From Ptiloglossa arizonensis (lineage: Eukaryota; Arthropoda; Insecta; Hymenoptera; Colletidae), in NCBI RefSeq assembly GCF_051014685.1, contig NW_027478514.1, forward strand, positions 867,281-931,280: a DNA stretch of 64,000 nucleotides, in the 5' to 3' direction. The position numbers and the translations under genes are program-made. This document shows, piece after piece, positions 26,001-40,700 of the stretch. The notes beneath the pieces were generated by a model. The model was not told the origin of the DNA. It ran no database searches and saw only the letters and a program-made list of their open reading frames with translations. Position 1 is the first letter of the stretch. Every line of letters begins with the position of its first letter.

Positions 26001-28347
26001 TCGCTGGTCTGGTACTCGAAACCAATAACTGGAATGGCCTAGGGGAAAAGTACACACACCATTGTAATCGGGCGAGTTTCTACTTTCAGATGCAACAAGA
26101 ATTTCTAGAGATCGTCAATCCGTTCGCGATATATGGGAGTTTGAAGTTAAGGAATGGTGGAGAAACCATCAAAATTTTCGCTGATGTGATACTGGAAACC
26201 AATAACTACTATGGCATAGGGCAAAAATACACACACCGATGTAACCGGGCGAGTTTCTGCTTTCAGATGCAATAAGAATTTCTCGAGTTCGTCAGTTCGT
26301 TCGCTAGATATGGGAGTTCGAAATTAAGGAATGGTTGAGAAACCATCAAAATTTTCGCAACTCTGATACTCGAAACCAATAACTACTATGGCCTAGGGCA
26401 AAAATACACATACCGTTGTAATCGGGCGAGCTTCTGCTTTCAGATGCAACAAGATTTTCTCGAGTTCGTCAATCCGTTCGCGAGATATGGGAGTTTGAAG
26501 TTGAGGAATGGTTGAGAAACCATCAAAATTTTCGCAAGTCTGATAATCGAAACCAATAACTACTATGGCCCAGGGGAAAAGTACACTCACCATTGTAATC
26601 GGGCGAGTTTCTACTTTCAGATGCAACAGCAATTTCTCGAGATCGTCAATCCGTTCGCGAGACATGGGAGATTGAAATTAAGGAATGGATGAGAAACCAT
26701 CAAAATATTCGCAACCCTGATACTCGAAAACAATAACTACTATGGCCTAGGGCAAAAATACACATACCGCTGTAATCGGGCGAGTTTCTACTTTCAGATG
26801 CAACAGGAATTTCTCGAGTTCGTCAATCCGTTCGCGAGATATGGGAGTTTGAAATTAAGGAATGGTTGAGAAACCATCAAAATTTTCGCAACTCTGATAC
26901 TCGAAACCAATAACTACTATGGCCTAGGGCAAAAATACACACACCGCTGTAATCGGGCGAGTTTCTGCTTTCAGATGCAACAGGAATTTCTCGAGTTCGT
27001 CAATCAGTTCGCGAGATATGGGAGTTTGAAGTTAAGGAATGGTTGAGAAACCATCAAAAATTTCGCTGGTCTGATACTCGAAACCAATAACTGTAATGGC
27101 CAAGGGGAAAAGTACACACACCATTGTAATCGGTCGTGTTTCTACTTTTAGATGCAACAGGAATTTCTGGAGATCGTCAATCCGTTCGCGAGATATGGGA
27201 GTTTGAAATTAAGGAATGGTTGAGAAACCATCAAAATTTTCGCAACTCTGATACTCGAAACCAATAACTACTATGACCGAGGGCTAAAATACACATACCG
27301 TTGTAATCGGGCGAGCTTCTGCTTTCAGATGCAACAAGATTTTCTCGAGTTCGTCAATCCGTTCGCGAGATATGGGACTTTGAAGATAAGGAATGGTTGA
27401 GAAACCATCAAAATTATCGCTGGTCTGATACTCGAAACCAATAACTCGAGTGGCCTAGGGGAAAAGTACACACACCACTGTAATCGGGCGTGTTTCTACT
27501 TTCAGATGCAACAGGAATTTCTCGAGATCGTCAATCCGTTCGAGAGATATGGGAGTTAGAAGTTAAGGAATGGTTGAGAAACCATCAAAATTTTCGCAAG
27601 TCGGATTCCCGAAACCAATAACTACAAAGGCCTAGGGGAAAAATACACATGCCGTTGTAATCGTGCGAGTTTCTACTTTCAGATGCAACAGGAATTTCTC
27701 GAGATCGTGAATCCGTTCGCGAGATATGGGAGTTTGAAGTTAAGGAACGGTTGGGAAACCATCAAAATTTTCGCAAGTCTGATACTCGAAACCAATAACT
27801 ACAAAGGCCTAGAGGAAAAATACACACACCGCAGTAATCGGGCGTGTTTCTACTTTCAGATGCAACAGGAATTTCTCGAGTTCGTCAATCCGTTCGCGAG
27901 ATATAGGAGTTTGAAGTTAAGGAATGGTTGAGAAACCATCAAAAATTTCGCTGGTCTGATACTCGAAACCAATAACTGGAATGGCCTAGGGGAAAAGTAC
28001 ACACACCACTGTAATCGGGCGTGTTTCTACTTTCAGATGCAACAGGAATTTCTCGAGTTCGTCAAACAGTTCGCGGGATATGGGAGTTTGAAGTTAAGGA
28101 ATGGTGGAGAAACCATCAAAATTTTCGCTGGTGTGATACTGGAAACCAATAACTACTATGGCATAGGGCAAAAATACACACACCGATGTAACCGGGCGAG
28201 TTTCTGCTTTCAGATGCAATAAGAATTTCTCGAGTTCGTCAGTTCGTTCGCTAGATATGGGAGTTCGAAATTAAGGAATGGTTGAGAAACCATCAAAATT
28301 TTCGCAACTCTGATACTCGAAACCAATAACTACTATGGCCTAGGGCA
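23038..28347 (+). repeat. 5,310-bp tandem duplication, copy 1 (30 monomers)
   Basis: Matches 28348-33657 at an offset of exactly 5,310 bp. By eye only three substitutions stand out: T23210/G28520, A24971/T30281 and A26854/G32164. The left limit is clear: 23028-23037 differs from 28338-28347 at three bases and everything before is discordant. Within the copy are GCCCATGGGAAAAG, CGAAAAAAATAACTCC, the TTCGCGGGATATGGGATT monomer, TATTATGGCCTATGG and TTCGAGAGATATGGG, in that order. Confidence 0.92.
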
Positions 28348-31300
28348 AAAATACACATACCGTTGTAATCGGGCGAGCTTCTGCTTTCAGATGCAACAAG
28401 ATTTTCTCGAGTTCGTCAATCCGTTCGCGAGATATGGGAGTTTGAAGTTGAGGAATGGTTGAGAAACCATCAAAATTTTCGCAAGTCTGATAATCGAAAC
28501 CAATAACTACTATGGCCCAGGGGAAAAGTACACTCACCATTGTAATCGGGCGAGTTTCTACTTTCAGGTGCAACAGGAATTTCTCGAGATCGTCAATCCG
28601 TTCGCGAGATATGGGAGTTTGAAATTAAGGAATGGATGACAAACCATCAAAATATTCGCAACCCTGATACTCGAAAAAAATAACTCCTATGGCCTAGGGC
28701 AAAAATACACATACCGCTGTAATCGGGCGAGTTTCTACTTTCAGATGCAAGAGAAATTTCTCGAGTTCGTCAATCCGTTCGCGAGATATGGGAGTTTGAA
28801 ATAAAGGAATGGTTCAGAAACCATCAAAATTTTCGCTGGTCTGATACAGGAAACCAATAACTGTAATGGCCAAGGGGAAAAGTACACACACCACTGTAAT
28901 CGGGCGTGTTTCTACTTTTAGATGCAACAGGAATTTCTCGAGATCGTCAATCCGTTCGCGAGATATGGGAGTTTGAAATTAAGGAATGGTTGAGAAACCA
29001 TCAAAATTTTCGCAACTCTGATACTCGAAACCAATAACTACTATGGCCGAGGGCTAAAATACACATACCGCTGTAATCGGGCGAGCTTCTACTTTCAGAT
29101 GCAACAGGAATTTCTCGAGTTCGTCAATCCGTTCGCGAGATATGGGACTTTGAAGATAAGGAATGGTTGAGAAACCATCAAAATTTTCGCAAGTCTGATA
29201 CTCGAAACCAATAACTACTATGGCCGAGGGCTAAAGTACACATACCGCTGTAATCGGGCGAGCTTCTACTTTCAGATGCAACAGGAATTTCTCGAGTTCG
29301 TCAATCCGTTCGCGAGATATGGGACTTTGAAGATAAGGAATGGTTGAGAAACCATCAAAATTATCGCTGGTCTGATACTCGAAACCAATAACTCGAGTGG
29401 CCTAGGGGAAAAGTACACACACCACTGTAATCGGGCGTGTTTCTACTTTCAGATGCAACAGGAATTTCTCGAGTTCGTCAAACCGTTCGCGGGATATGGG
29501 ATTTTGAAGTTAAGGAATGGTGGAGAAACCATCAAAATTTTCGCTGGTGTGATACTGGAAACCAATAACTACTATGGCATAGGGCAAAAATACACACACC
29601 GATGTAACCGGGCGAGTTTCTGCTTTCAGATGCAATAAGAATTTCTCGAGTTCGTCAGTTCGTTCGCTAGATATGGGAGTTCGAAATTAAGGAATGGTTG
29701 AGAAACCATCAAAATTTTCGCAACTCTGATACTCGAAACCAATAACTACTATGGCCTAGGGCAAAAATACACATACCGTTGTAATCGGGCGAGCTTCTGC
29801 TTTCAGATGCAACAAGATTTTCTCGAGTTCGTCAATCCGTTCGCGAGATATGGGAGTTTGAAGTTGAGGAATGGTTGAGAAACCATCAAAATTTTCGCAA
29901 GTCTGATAATCGAAACCAATAACTACTATGGCCCAGGGGAAAAGTACACTCACCATTGTAATCGGGCGAGTTTCTACTTTCAGATGCAACAGCAATTTCT
30001 CGAGATCGTCAATCCGTTCGCGAGATATGGGAGTTTGAAATTAAGGAATGGATGAGAAACCATCAAAATATTCGCAACCCTGATACTCGAAACCAATAAC
30101 TACTATGGCCTAGGGCAAAAATACACATACCGCTGTAATCGGGCGAGTTTCTACTTTCAGATGCAACAGGAATTTCTCGAGTTCGTCAATCCGTTCGCGA
30201 GATATGCGAGTTTGAAGTTAAGGAATGGTTGAGAAACCATCAAAATTTTCGCTGGTCTGATACTCGAAACCAATAACTGGTATGGCCTAGGGGAAAAGTA
30301 CACATACCATTGTAATGGGGCGAGTTTCTACTTTCCGATGCAACAGGAATTTCTCGAGATCGTCAATTCGTTCGCGAGATATGGGAGTTTGAAATTAAGG
30401 AATGGTTGAGAAACCATCAAAATTTTCGCATGTCTGATACTCGAAACCAATAACTACAATGGCCTAGGGGAAAAATACACGTACCGTTGTAATCGGGCGA
30501 ATTTCTACTTTCAGATGAAACAGGAATTTCTCGAGTTCGTCTATCCGTTCGCGAGATATGGGAGTTTGAAGTTAAGGAATGGTTGAGAAACCATCAAAAT
30601 TTTCGCTGGTCTGATACTCGAAACCAATAACTGGAATGGCCTAGGGGAAAAGTACACATACCATTGTAATGGCTCGAGTTTCTACTTTCCGATGCAACAG
30701 GAATTTCTCGAGTTCGTCAATTCGTTCGCGAGATATGGGAGTTTGAAATTAAGGAATGGTTGAGAAACCATCAAAATTTTCGCATGTCTGACACTCGAAA
30801 CCAATAACTATTATGGCCTATGGCAAAAATACACACACCGCTGTAATCGGGCGAGTTTCTTCTTTCAGATGCAACAAAAATTTCTCGTGTTCGTCAATTC
30901 GTTCGCGAGATATGGGAGTTTGAAGTTAAGGAATTGTTGAGAAACCATCAAAATTCTCGCAAGTCTGATACTCGAAACCAATAACTACTATGGCCTAGGG
31001 CAAAAATACACACATCGCTGTAATCGGGCGAGTTTCTGCTTTCAGATGCAACAGGAATTTCTCGAGTTCGTCAATCAGTTCGCGAGATATGGGAGTTTGA
31101 AGTTAAGGAATGGTTGAGAAACCATCAAAATTTTCGCTGGTCTGATACTCGAAACCAATAACTGGAATGGCCTAGGGGAAAAGTACACACACCACTGTAA
31201 TCGGGCGAGTTTCTGCTTCCAGATGCAACAGGAATTTCTCGAGTTCGTCAATCAGTTCGCGAGATATGGGGGTTTGAAGTTAAGGAATGGTTGAGAAACC

Positions 31301-33657
31301 ATCAAAAATTTCGCTGGTCTGGTACTCGAAACCAATAACTGGAATGGCCTAGGGGAAAAGTACACACACCATTGTAATCGGGCGAGTTTCTACTTTCAGA
31401 TGCAACAAGAATTTCTAGAGATCGTCAATCCGTTCGCGATATATGGGAGTTTGAAGTTAAGGAATGGTGGAGAAACCATCAAAATTTTCGCTGATGTGAT
31501 ACTGGAAACCAATAACTACTATGGCATAGGGCAAAAATACACACACCGATGTAACCGGGCGAGTTTCTGCTTTCAGATGCAATAAGAATTTCTCGAGTTC
31601 GTCAGTTCGTTCGCTAGATATGGGAGTTCGAAATTAAGGAATGGTTGAGAAACCATCAAAATTTTCGCAACTCTGATACTCGAAACCAATAACTACTATG
31701 GCCTAGGGCAAAAATACACATACCGTTGTAATCGGGCGAGCTTCTGCTTTCAGATGCAACAAGATTTTCTCGAGTTCGTCAATCCGTTCGCGAGATATGG
31801 GAGTTTGAAGTTGAGGAATGGTTGAGAAACCATCAAAATTTTCGCAAGTCTGATAATCGAAACCAATAACTACTATGGCCCAGGGGAAAAGTACACTCAC
31901 CATTGTAATCGGGCGAGTTTCTACTTTCAGATGCAACAGCAATTTCTCGAGATCGTCAATCCGTTCGCGAGACATGGGAGATTGAAATTAAGGAATGGAT
32001 GAGAAACCATCAAAATATTCGCAACCCTGATACTCGAAAACAATAACTACTATGGCCTAGGGCAAAAATACACATACCGCTGTAATCGGGCGAGTTTCTA
32101 CTTTCAGATGCAACAGGAATTTCTCGAGTTCGTCAATCCGTTCGCGAGATATGGGAGTTTGAAGTTAAGGAATGGTTGAGAAACCATCAAAATTTTCGCA
32201 ACTCTGATACTCGAAACCAATAACTACTATGGCCTAGGGCAAAAATACACACACCGCTGTAATCGGGCGAGTTTCTGCTTTCAGATGCAACAGGAATTTC
32301 TCGAGTTCGTCAATCAGTTCGCGAGATATGGGAGTTTGAAGTTAAGGAATGGTTGAGAAACCATCAAAAATTTCGCTGGTCTGATACTCGAAACCAATAA
32401 CTGTAATGGCCAAGGGGAAAAGTACACACACCATTGTAATCGGTCGTGTTTCTACTTTTAGATGCAACAGGAATTTCTGGAGATCGTCAATCCGTTCGCG
32501 AGATATGGGAGTTTGAAATTAAGGAATGGTTGAGAAACCATCAAAATTTTCGCAACTCTGATACTCGAAACCAATAACTACTATGACCGAGGGCTAAAAT
32601 ACACATACCGTTGTAATCGGGCGAGCTTCTGCTTTCAGATGCAACAAGATTTTCTCGAGTTCGTCAATCCGTTCGCGAGATATGGGACTTTGAAGATAAG
32701 GAATGGTTGAGAAACCATCAAAATTATCGCTGGTCTGATACTCGAAACCAATAACTCGAGTGGCCTAGGGGAAAAGTACACACACCACTGTAATCGGGCG
32801 TGTTTCTACTTTCAGATGCAACAGGAATTTCTCGAGATCGTCAATCCGTTCGAGAGATATGGGAGTTAGAAGTTAAGGAATGGTTGAGAAACCATCAAAA
32901 TTTTCGCAAGTCGGATTCCCGAAACCAATAACTACAAAGGCCTAGGGGAAAAATACACATGCCGTTGTAATCGTGCGAGTTTCTACTTTCAGATGCAACA
33001 GGAATTTCTCGAGATCGTGAATCCGTTCGCGAGATATGGGAGTTTGAAGTTAAGGAACGGTTGGGAAACCATCAAAATTTTCGCAAGTCTGATACTCGAA
33101 ACCAATAACTACAAAGGCCTAGAGGAAAAATACACACACCGCAGTAATCGGGCGTGTTTCTACTTTCAGATGCAACAGGAATTTCTCGAGTTCGTCAATC
33201 CGTTCGCGAGATATAGGAGTTTGAAGTTAAGGAATGGTTGAGAAACCATCAAAAATTTCGCTGGTCTGATACTCGAAACCAATAACTGGAATGGCCTAGG
33301 GGAAAAGTACACACACCACTGTAATCGGGCGTGTTTCTACTTTCAGATGCAACAGGAATTTCTCGAGTTCGTCAAACAGTTCGCGGGATATGGGAGTTTG
33401 AAGTTAAGGAATGGTGGAGAAACCATCAAAATTTTCGCTGGTGTGATACTGGAAACCAATAACTACTATGGCATAGGGCAAAAATACACACACCGATGTA
33501 ACCGGGCGAGTTTCTGCTTTCAGATGCAATAAGAATTTCTCGAGTTCGTCAGTTCGTTCGCTAGATATGGGAGTTCGAAATTAAGGAATGGTTGAGAAAC
33601 CATCAAAATTTTCGCAACTCTGATACTCGAAACCAATAACTACTATGGCCTAGGGCA
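28348..33657 (+). repeat. 5,310-bp tandem duplication, copy 2 (30 monomers)
   Basis: Directly abuts copy 1 and repeats it almost base for base. Homology carries on about 190 bp past the unit, to 33851, where TTCTAATCGGG replaces TTGTAATCGGG and the sequence then follows a different monomer order. Near-identity points to a very recent event, unless it reflects an assembly duplication. Confidence 0.92.
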
Positions 33658-36600
33658 AAAATACACATACCGTTGTAATCGGGCGAGCTTCTGCTTTCAG
33701 ATGCAACAAGATTTTCTCGAGTTCGTCAATCCGTTCGCGAGATATGGGAGTTTGAAGTTGAGGAATGGTTGAGAAACCATCAAAATTTTCGCAAGTCTGA
33801 TAATCGAAACCAATAACTACTATGGCCCAGGGGAAAAGTACACTCACCATTCTAATCGGGCGAGTTTCTACTTTCAGATGCAACAGCAATTTCTCGAGAT
33901 CGTCAATCCGTTCGCGAGATATGGGAGTTTGAAATTAAGGAATGGATGAGAAACCATCAAAATATTCGCAACCCTGATACTCGAAACCAATAACTACTAT
34001 GGCCTAGGGCAAAAATACACATACCGCTGTAATCGGGCGAGTTTCTACTTTCAGATGCAAGAGGAATTTCTCGAGTTCGTCAATCCGTTCGCGAGATATG
34101 GGAGTTTGAAATAAAGGAATGGTTGAGAAACCATCAAAATTTACGCTGGTCTGATACTCGAAACCAATAACTGTAATGGCCAAGGGGAAAAGTACACACA
34201 CCATTGTAATCGGTCGTGTTTCTACTTTTAGATGCAACAGGAATTTCTCGAGATCGTCAATCCGTTCGCGAGATATGGGAGTTTGAAATTAAGGAATGGT
34301 TGAGAAACCATCAAAATTTTCGCAACTCTGATACTCGAAACCAATAACTACTATGGCCGAGGGCTAAAATACACATACCGTTGTAATCGGGCGAGCTTCT
34401 GCTTTCAGATGCAACAAGATTTTCTCGAGTTCGTCAATCCGTTCGCGAGATATGGGAGTTTGAAGTTGAGGAATGGTTGAGAAACCATCAAAATTTTCGC
34501 AAGTCTGATAATCGAAACCAATAACTACTATGGCCCATGGGAAAAGTACACTCACCATTGTAATCGGGCGAGTTTCTACTTTCAGATGCAACAGGAATTT
34601 CTCGAGATCGTCAATCCGTTCGCGAGATATGGGAGTTTGAAATTAAGGAATGGATGAAAAACCATCAAAATATTCGCAACCCTGATACTCGAAAAAAATA
34701 ACTCCTATGGCCTAGGGCAAAAATACACATACCGCTGTAATCGGGCGAGTTTCTACTTTCAGATGCAAGAGAAATTTCTCGAGTTCTTCAATCCGTTCGC
34801 GAGATATGGGAGTTTGAAATAAAGGAATGGTTCAGAAACCATCAAAATTTTCGCTGGTCTGATACACGAAACCAATAACTGTAATGGCCAAGGGGAAAAG
34901 TACACACACCACTGTAATCGGGCGTGTTTCTACTTTTAGATGCAACAGGAATTTCTCGAGATCGTCAATCCGTTCGCGAGATATGGGAGTTTGAAATTAA
35001 GGAATGGTTGAGAAACCATCAAAATTTTCGCAACTCTGATACTCGAAACCAATAACTACTATGGCCGAGGGCTAAAATACACATACCGCTGTAATCGGGC
35101 GAGCTTCTACTTTCAGATGCAACAGGAATTTCTCGAGTTCGTCAATCCGTTCGCGAGATATGGGACTTTGAAGATAAGGAATGGTTGTGAAACCATCAAA
35201 ATTATCGCTGGTCTGATACTCGAAACCAATAACTCGAGTGGCCTAGGGGAAAAGTACACACACCACTGTAATCGGGCGTGTTTCTACTTTCAGATGCAAC
35301 AGGAATTTCTCGAGTTCGCCATTCCGTTCGCGAGATATGGGAGTTTGAATTTAAGGAATGGTTGAGAAACCATCAAAATTTTCGCAACTCTGATACTCGA
35401 AACCAATAACTACTATGGCCGAGGGCTAAAATACACATACCGCTGTAATCGGGCGAGCTTCTACTTTCAGATGCAACAGGAATTTCTCGAGTTCGTCAAT
35501 CCGTTCGCGAGATATGGGACTTTGAAGATAAGGAATGGTTGAGAAACCATCAAAATTATCGCTGGTCTGATACTCGAAACAAATAACTCGAGTGGCCTAG
35601 GGGAAAAGTACACACACCACGGTAATCGGGCGTGTTTCTACTTTCAGATGCAACAGGAATTTCCCGAGTTCGACAATCCGTTCGCGAGATATGTGAGTTT
35701 GAAGTTAAGGAATGGTTGAGAAACCATCAAAAATTTCGCAACCCTGATACTCGAAACCAATAACTACTATGGCCTAGGGCAAAAATACACATACCGCTGT
35801 AATCGGGCGAGTTTCTACTTTCAGATGCAAGAGAAATTTCTCGAGTTCGTCAATCCGTTCGCGAGATATGGGAGTTTGGAATAAAGGAATGGTTCAGAAA
35901 CCATCAAAATTTTCGCTGGTCTGATACACGAAACCAATAACTGTAATGGCCAAGGGGAAAAGTACACACACCACTGTAATCGGGCGTGTTTCTACATTTA
36001 GATGCAACAGGAATTTCTCGAGGTCGTCAATCCGTTCGCGAGATATGGGAGTTTGAAATTAAGGAATGGTTGAGAAACCATCAAAATTTTCGCAACTCTG
36101 ATACTCGAAACCAATAACTACTATGGCCGAGGGCTAAAATACACATACCGCTGTAATCGGGCGAGCTTCTACTTTCAGATGCAACAGGAATTTCTCGAGT
36201 TCGTCAATCCGTTCGCGAGATATGGGACTTTGAATATAAGGAATGGTTGAGATACCATCAAAATTATCGCTGGTCTGATACTCGAAACCAATAACTCGAG
36301 TGGCCTAGGGGAAAAGTACACACACCACTGTAATCGGGCGTGTTTCTACTTTCAGATGCAACAGGAATTTCTCGAAATCGTCAATCCGTTCGAGAGATAT
36401 GGGAGTTAGAAGTTAAGGAATGGTTGAGAAACCATCAAAATTTTCGCAAGTCGGATTCCCGAAACCAATAACTACAAAGGCCTAGGGGAAAAATACACAT
36501 GCCGTTGTAATCATGCGAGTTTCTACTTTCAGATGCAACAGGAATTTCTCGAGATCGTGAATCCGTTCGCGAGATATGGGAGTTTGAAGTTAAGGAACGG

Positions 36601-37790
36601 TTGGGAAACCATCAAAATTTTCGCAAGTCTGATACTCGAAACCAATAACTACAAAGGCCTAGAGGAAAAATACACACACCGCAGTAATCGGGCGAGTTTC
36701 TACTTTCAGAGGCAACAGGAATTTCTCGAGTTCGTCAATCCGTTCGCGAGATATAGGTGTCTGAAGTTAAGGAATGGTTGAGAAACCATCAAAAATTTCG
36801 CTGGTCTGATACTCGAAACCAATAACTGGAATGGCCTAGGGGAAAAGTACATGCACCACTGTAATCGGGCGTGTTTCTACTTTCAGATGCAACAGGAGTT
36901 TCCCGAGTTCGACAATCCGTTCGCGAGATATGTGAGTTTGAAGTTAAGGAATGGTTGAGAAACCATCAAAAATTTCGCTGGTCTGGTACTCGAAACGAAT
37001 AACTGGAATGGCCTAGGGGAAAAGTACACACACCATTGTAATCGGTCGTGTTTCTACTTTTAGATGCAACAGGAATTTCTCGAGATCGTCTATCCGTTCG
37101 CGGGATATGGGAGTTTGAAATTAAGGAATGGTTGAGAAACCATCAAAATTTTCGCAACTCTGATACTCGAATCCAATAACTACTATGGCCGAGGGCTAAA
37201 ATACACATACCGCTGTAATCGGGCGAGCTTCTACTTTCAGATGCAACAGGAATTTCACGAGTTCGTCAATCCGTTCGCGAGATATGGGACTTTGAAGATA
37301 AGGAATGGTTGAGAAACCATCAAAATTATCGCTGGTCTGATACTCGAAACCAATAACTCGAGTGGCCTAGGGGAAAAGTACACACACCACTGTAATCGGG
37401 CGTGTTTCTACTATCAGATGCAACAGGAATTTCTCGAGTTCGTCATTCCGTTCGCGAGATATGGCAGTTTGAATTTAAGGAATGGTGGAGAAACCATCAA
37501 AATTTTCGCAACTCTGATACTCGAAACCAATAACTACTATGTCCGAGGGCTAAAATACACATACCGCTGTAATCGGGCGAGCTTCTACTTTCAGATGCAA
37601 CAGGAATTTCTCGAGTTCGTCAATCCGTTCGCGAGATATGGGACTTTGAAGATAAGGAATGGTTGAGAAACCATCAAAATTATCGCTGGTCTGATACTCG
37701 AAACCAATAACTCGAGTGGCCTAGGGGAAAAGTAGACACACCAGTGTAATCGGGCGTGTTTCTACTTTCAGATGCAACAGGAATTTCTCG
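33336..37790 (+). repeat. 4.45-kb block, copy 1 (partner 52629-57083)
   Basis: Offset 19,293 bp (109 monomers). Ordered markers include TTCGCGGGATATGGGAG (33380), TTACGCTGGTCTG, GACTTTGAAGATAAGG, TTGGAATAAAGG, GACTTTGAATATAAGG, TTCGAGAGATATGGG and CTACTATCAGATG. At least five single-base differences from the partner are visible, such as A34658/C53951 and G36711/T56004. The left limit is at TTTCAGATGCAAC; the right limit is where GAGATCGTC here faces GAGTTCATC in the partner. Confidence 0.9.
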
Positions 37791-40700
37791 AGATCGTCAA
37801 TCCGTTCGCGAGATATGGGAGTTAGAAGTTAAGGAATGGTTGAGAAACCATCAAAATTTTCGCAAGTCTGATTCCCGAAACCAATAACTACAAAGGCCTA
37901 GGGGAAAAATACACATGCCGTTGTAAACGTGCGAGTTTCTACTTTCAGATGCAACAGGAATTTCTCGAGTTCGTCAATCCGTTCGCGAGATATGGGAGTT
38001 TGAAGTTAAGGAATGGTTGAGAAACCATCAAAAATTTCGCTGGTCTGATACTCGAAACCAATAACTACTATGGCCGAGGGCTAAAATACACATACCGTTG
38101 TAATCGGGCGAGCTTCTGCTTTCAGATGCAACAAGATTTTCTCGAGTTCGTCAATCCGTTCGCGAGATATGGGAGTTTGAAATTAAGGAATGGATGACAA
38201 ACCATCAAAATATTCGCAACCCTGATACTCGAAACCAATAACTACTATGGCCTAGGGCAAAAATACACATACCTCTGTAATCGGGCGAGTTTGTACTTTC
38301 AGATGCAAGAGGAATTTCTCGAGTTCGTCAATCCGTTCGCGAGATATGGGAGTTTGAAATAAAGGAATGGTTCAGAAACCATCAAAATTTTCGCTGGTCT
38401 GATACTCGAAACCAATAACTGTAATGGCCAAGGGGAAAAGTACACACACCACTGTAATCGGGCGTGTTTCTACTTTTAGATGCAACAGGAATTTCTCGAG
38501 ATCGTCAATCCGTTCGCGAGATATGGGAGTTTGAAATTAAGGAATGGTTGAGAAACCATCAAAATTTTCGCAACTCTGATACTCGAAACCAATAACTACT
38601 ATGGCCGAGGGCTAAAATACACATACCGCTGTAATCGGGCGAGCTTCTACTTTCAAATGCAACAGGAATTTCTCGAGTTCGTCAATCCGTTCGCGAGATA
38701 TTGTACTTTGAAGATAAGGAATGGTTGAGAAACCATCAAAATTATCGCTGGTCTGATACTCGAAACCAATAACTCGAGTGGCCTAGGGGAAAAGTACACA
38801 CACCACTGTAATCGGGCGTGTTTCTACTTTCAGATGCAACAGGAATTTCTCGAGTTCGTCAGTCCGTTCGCGAGATATGGGAGTTTGAATTTAAGGAATG
38901 GTTGAGAAACCATCAAAATTTTCGCAACTCTGATACTCGAAACCAATAACTACTATGGCCGAGGGCTAAAATACACATACCGCTGTAATCGGGCGAGCTT
39001 CTACTTTCAGATGCAACAGGAATTTCTCGATTTCGTCAATCCGTTCGCGAGATATGGGACTTTGAAGATAAGGAATGGTTGAGAAACCATCAAAATTATC
39101 GCTGGTCTGTTACTCGAAACCAATAACACGAGTGGCCTAGGGGAAAAGTACACACACCACTGTAATCGGGCGTGTTTGTACTTTCAGATGCAACAGGAAT
39201 TTCTCGAGATCGTGAATCCGTTCGCGAGATATGGGAGTTAGAGGTTAAGGAATGGTTGAGAAACCATGAAAATTTTCGCAAGTCTGATTCCCGAAACCAA
39301 TAACTACAAAGGCCTAGGGGAAAAATAAACATGCCGTTGTAATCGTGCGAGTTTCTACTTTCAGATGCAACAGGAATTTCTCGAGATCGTGAATCCGTTC
39401 GCGAGATATGCGAGTTTGAAGTTAAGGAACGGTTGGGAAACCATCAAAATTTTCGCAAGTCTGATACTCGAAACCAATAACTACTATGGCCTAGGGCAAA
39501 AATACACATACCGCTGTAATCGGGCGAGCTTCTACTTTCAGATGCAACAGGAATTTCTCGAGTTCGTCATTCCGTTCGCGAGATATGGCAGTTTGAATTT
39601 AAGGAATGGTGGTGAAACCATCAAAATTTTCGCAACTCTGATACTCGAAACCAATAACTACTATGGCCGAGGGCTAAAATACACATACCGCTGTAATCGG
39701 GCGAGCTTCTACTTTCAGATACAACAGGAATTTCTCGAGTTCGTCAATCCGTTCGCGAGATATGGGAGTTTGAAGTTAAGGAATGGTTGAGAAACCATCA
39801 AAAATTTCGCTGGTCTGATACTCGAAAACAATAACTACTATGGCCGAGGGCTAAAATACACATACCGTTGTAATCGGGCGAGCTTCTGCTTTCAGATGCA
39901 ACAAGATTTTCTCGAGTTCGTCAATCCGTTCGCGAGATATGGGAGTTTGAAATAAAGGAATGGTTCAGAAACCATCAAAATTTTCGCTGGTCTGATACTC
40001 GAAACCAATAACTACTATGGCCGAGGGCTAAAATACACATACCGTTGTAATCGGGCGAGCTTCTGCTTTCAGATGCAACAAGATTTTCTCGAGTTCGTCA
40101 ATCCGTTCGCGAGATATGGGAGTTTGAAATCAAGGAATGGATGACAAACCATCAAAATATTCGCAACCCTGATACTCGAAACCAATAACTACTATGGCCT
40201 AGGGCAAAAACACACATACCGCTGTAATCGGGCGAGTTTCTACTTTCAGATGCAAGAGGAATTTCTCGAGTTCGTCAATCCGTTCGCGAGATATGGGAGT
40301 TTGAAATAAAGGAATGGTTCAGAAACCATCAAAATTTTCGCTGGTCTGATACTCGAAACCAATAACTGCAATGGCCAAGGGGAAAAGTACACACACCACT
40401 GTAATCGGGCGTGTTTCTACTTTTAGATGCAACAGGAATTTCTCGGGATCGTCAATCCGTTCGCGAGATATGGTACTTTGAAGATAAGGAATGGTTGAGA
40501 AACCATCAAAATTATCGCTGGTCTGATACTCGAAACCAATAACTCGAGTGGCCTAGGGGAAAAGTACACACACCACTGTAATCGGGCGTGTTTGTACTTT
40601 CAGATGCAACAGGAATTTCTCGAGATCGTGAATCCGTTCGCGAGATATGGGAGTTAGAGGTTAAGGAATGGTTGAGAAACCATGAAAATTTTCGCAAGTC

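Noticed and set aside
23038..33657. Long terminal repeats of a retroelement as an explanation of the 5.3-kb duplicate
   Set aside because: The duplicated units are made entirely of satellite monomers, are directly adjacent, and contain no primer-binding site, polypurine tract or element coding region.
39365..39790. 141-codon open frame, the longest in the window, and dozens of 60-90 codon frames on both strands
   Set aside because: All are the satellite monomer read in frames that stay in register because 177 is divisible by 3. They begin at the same repeat ATG, end at the repeat's TGA or an equivalent minus-strand stop, vary freely at the amino-acid level and have no promoter or gene context.
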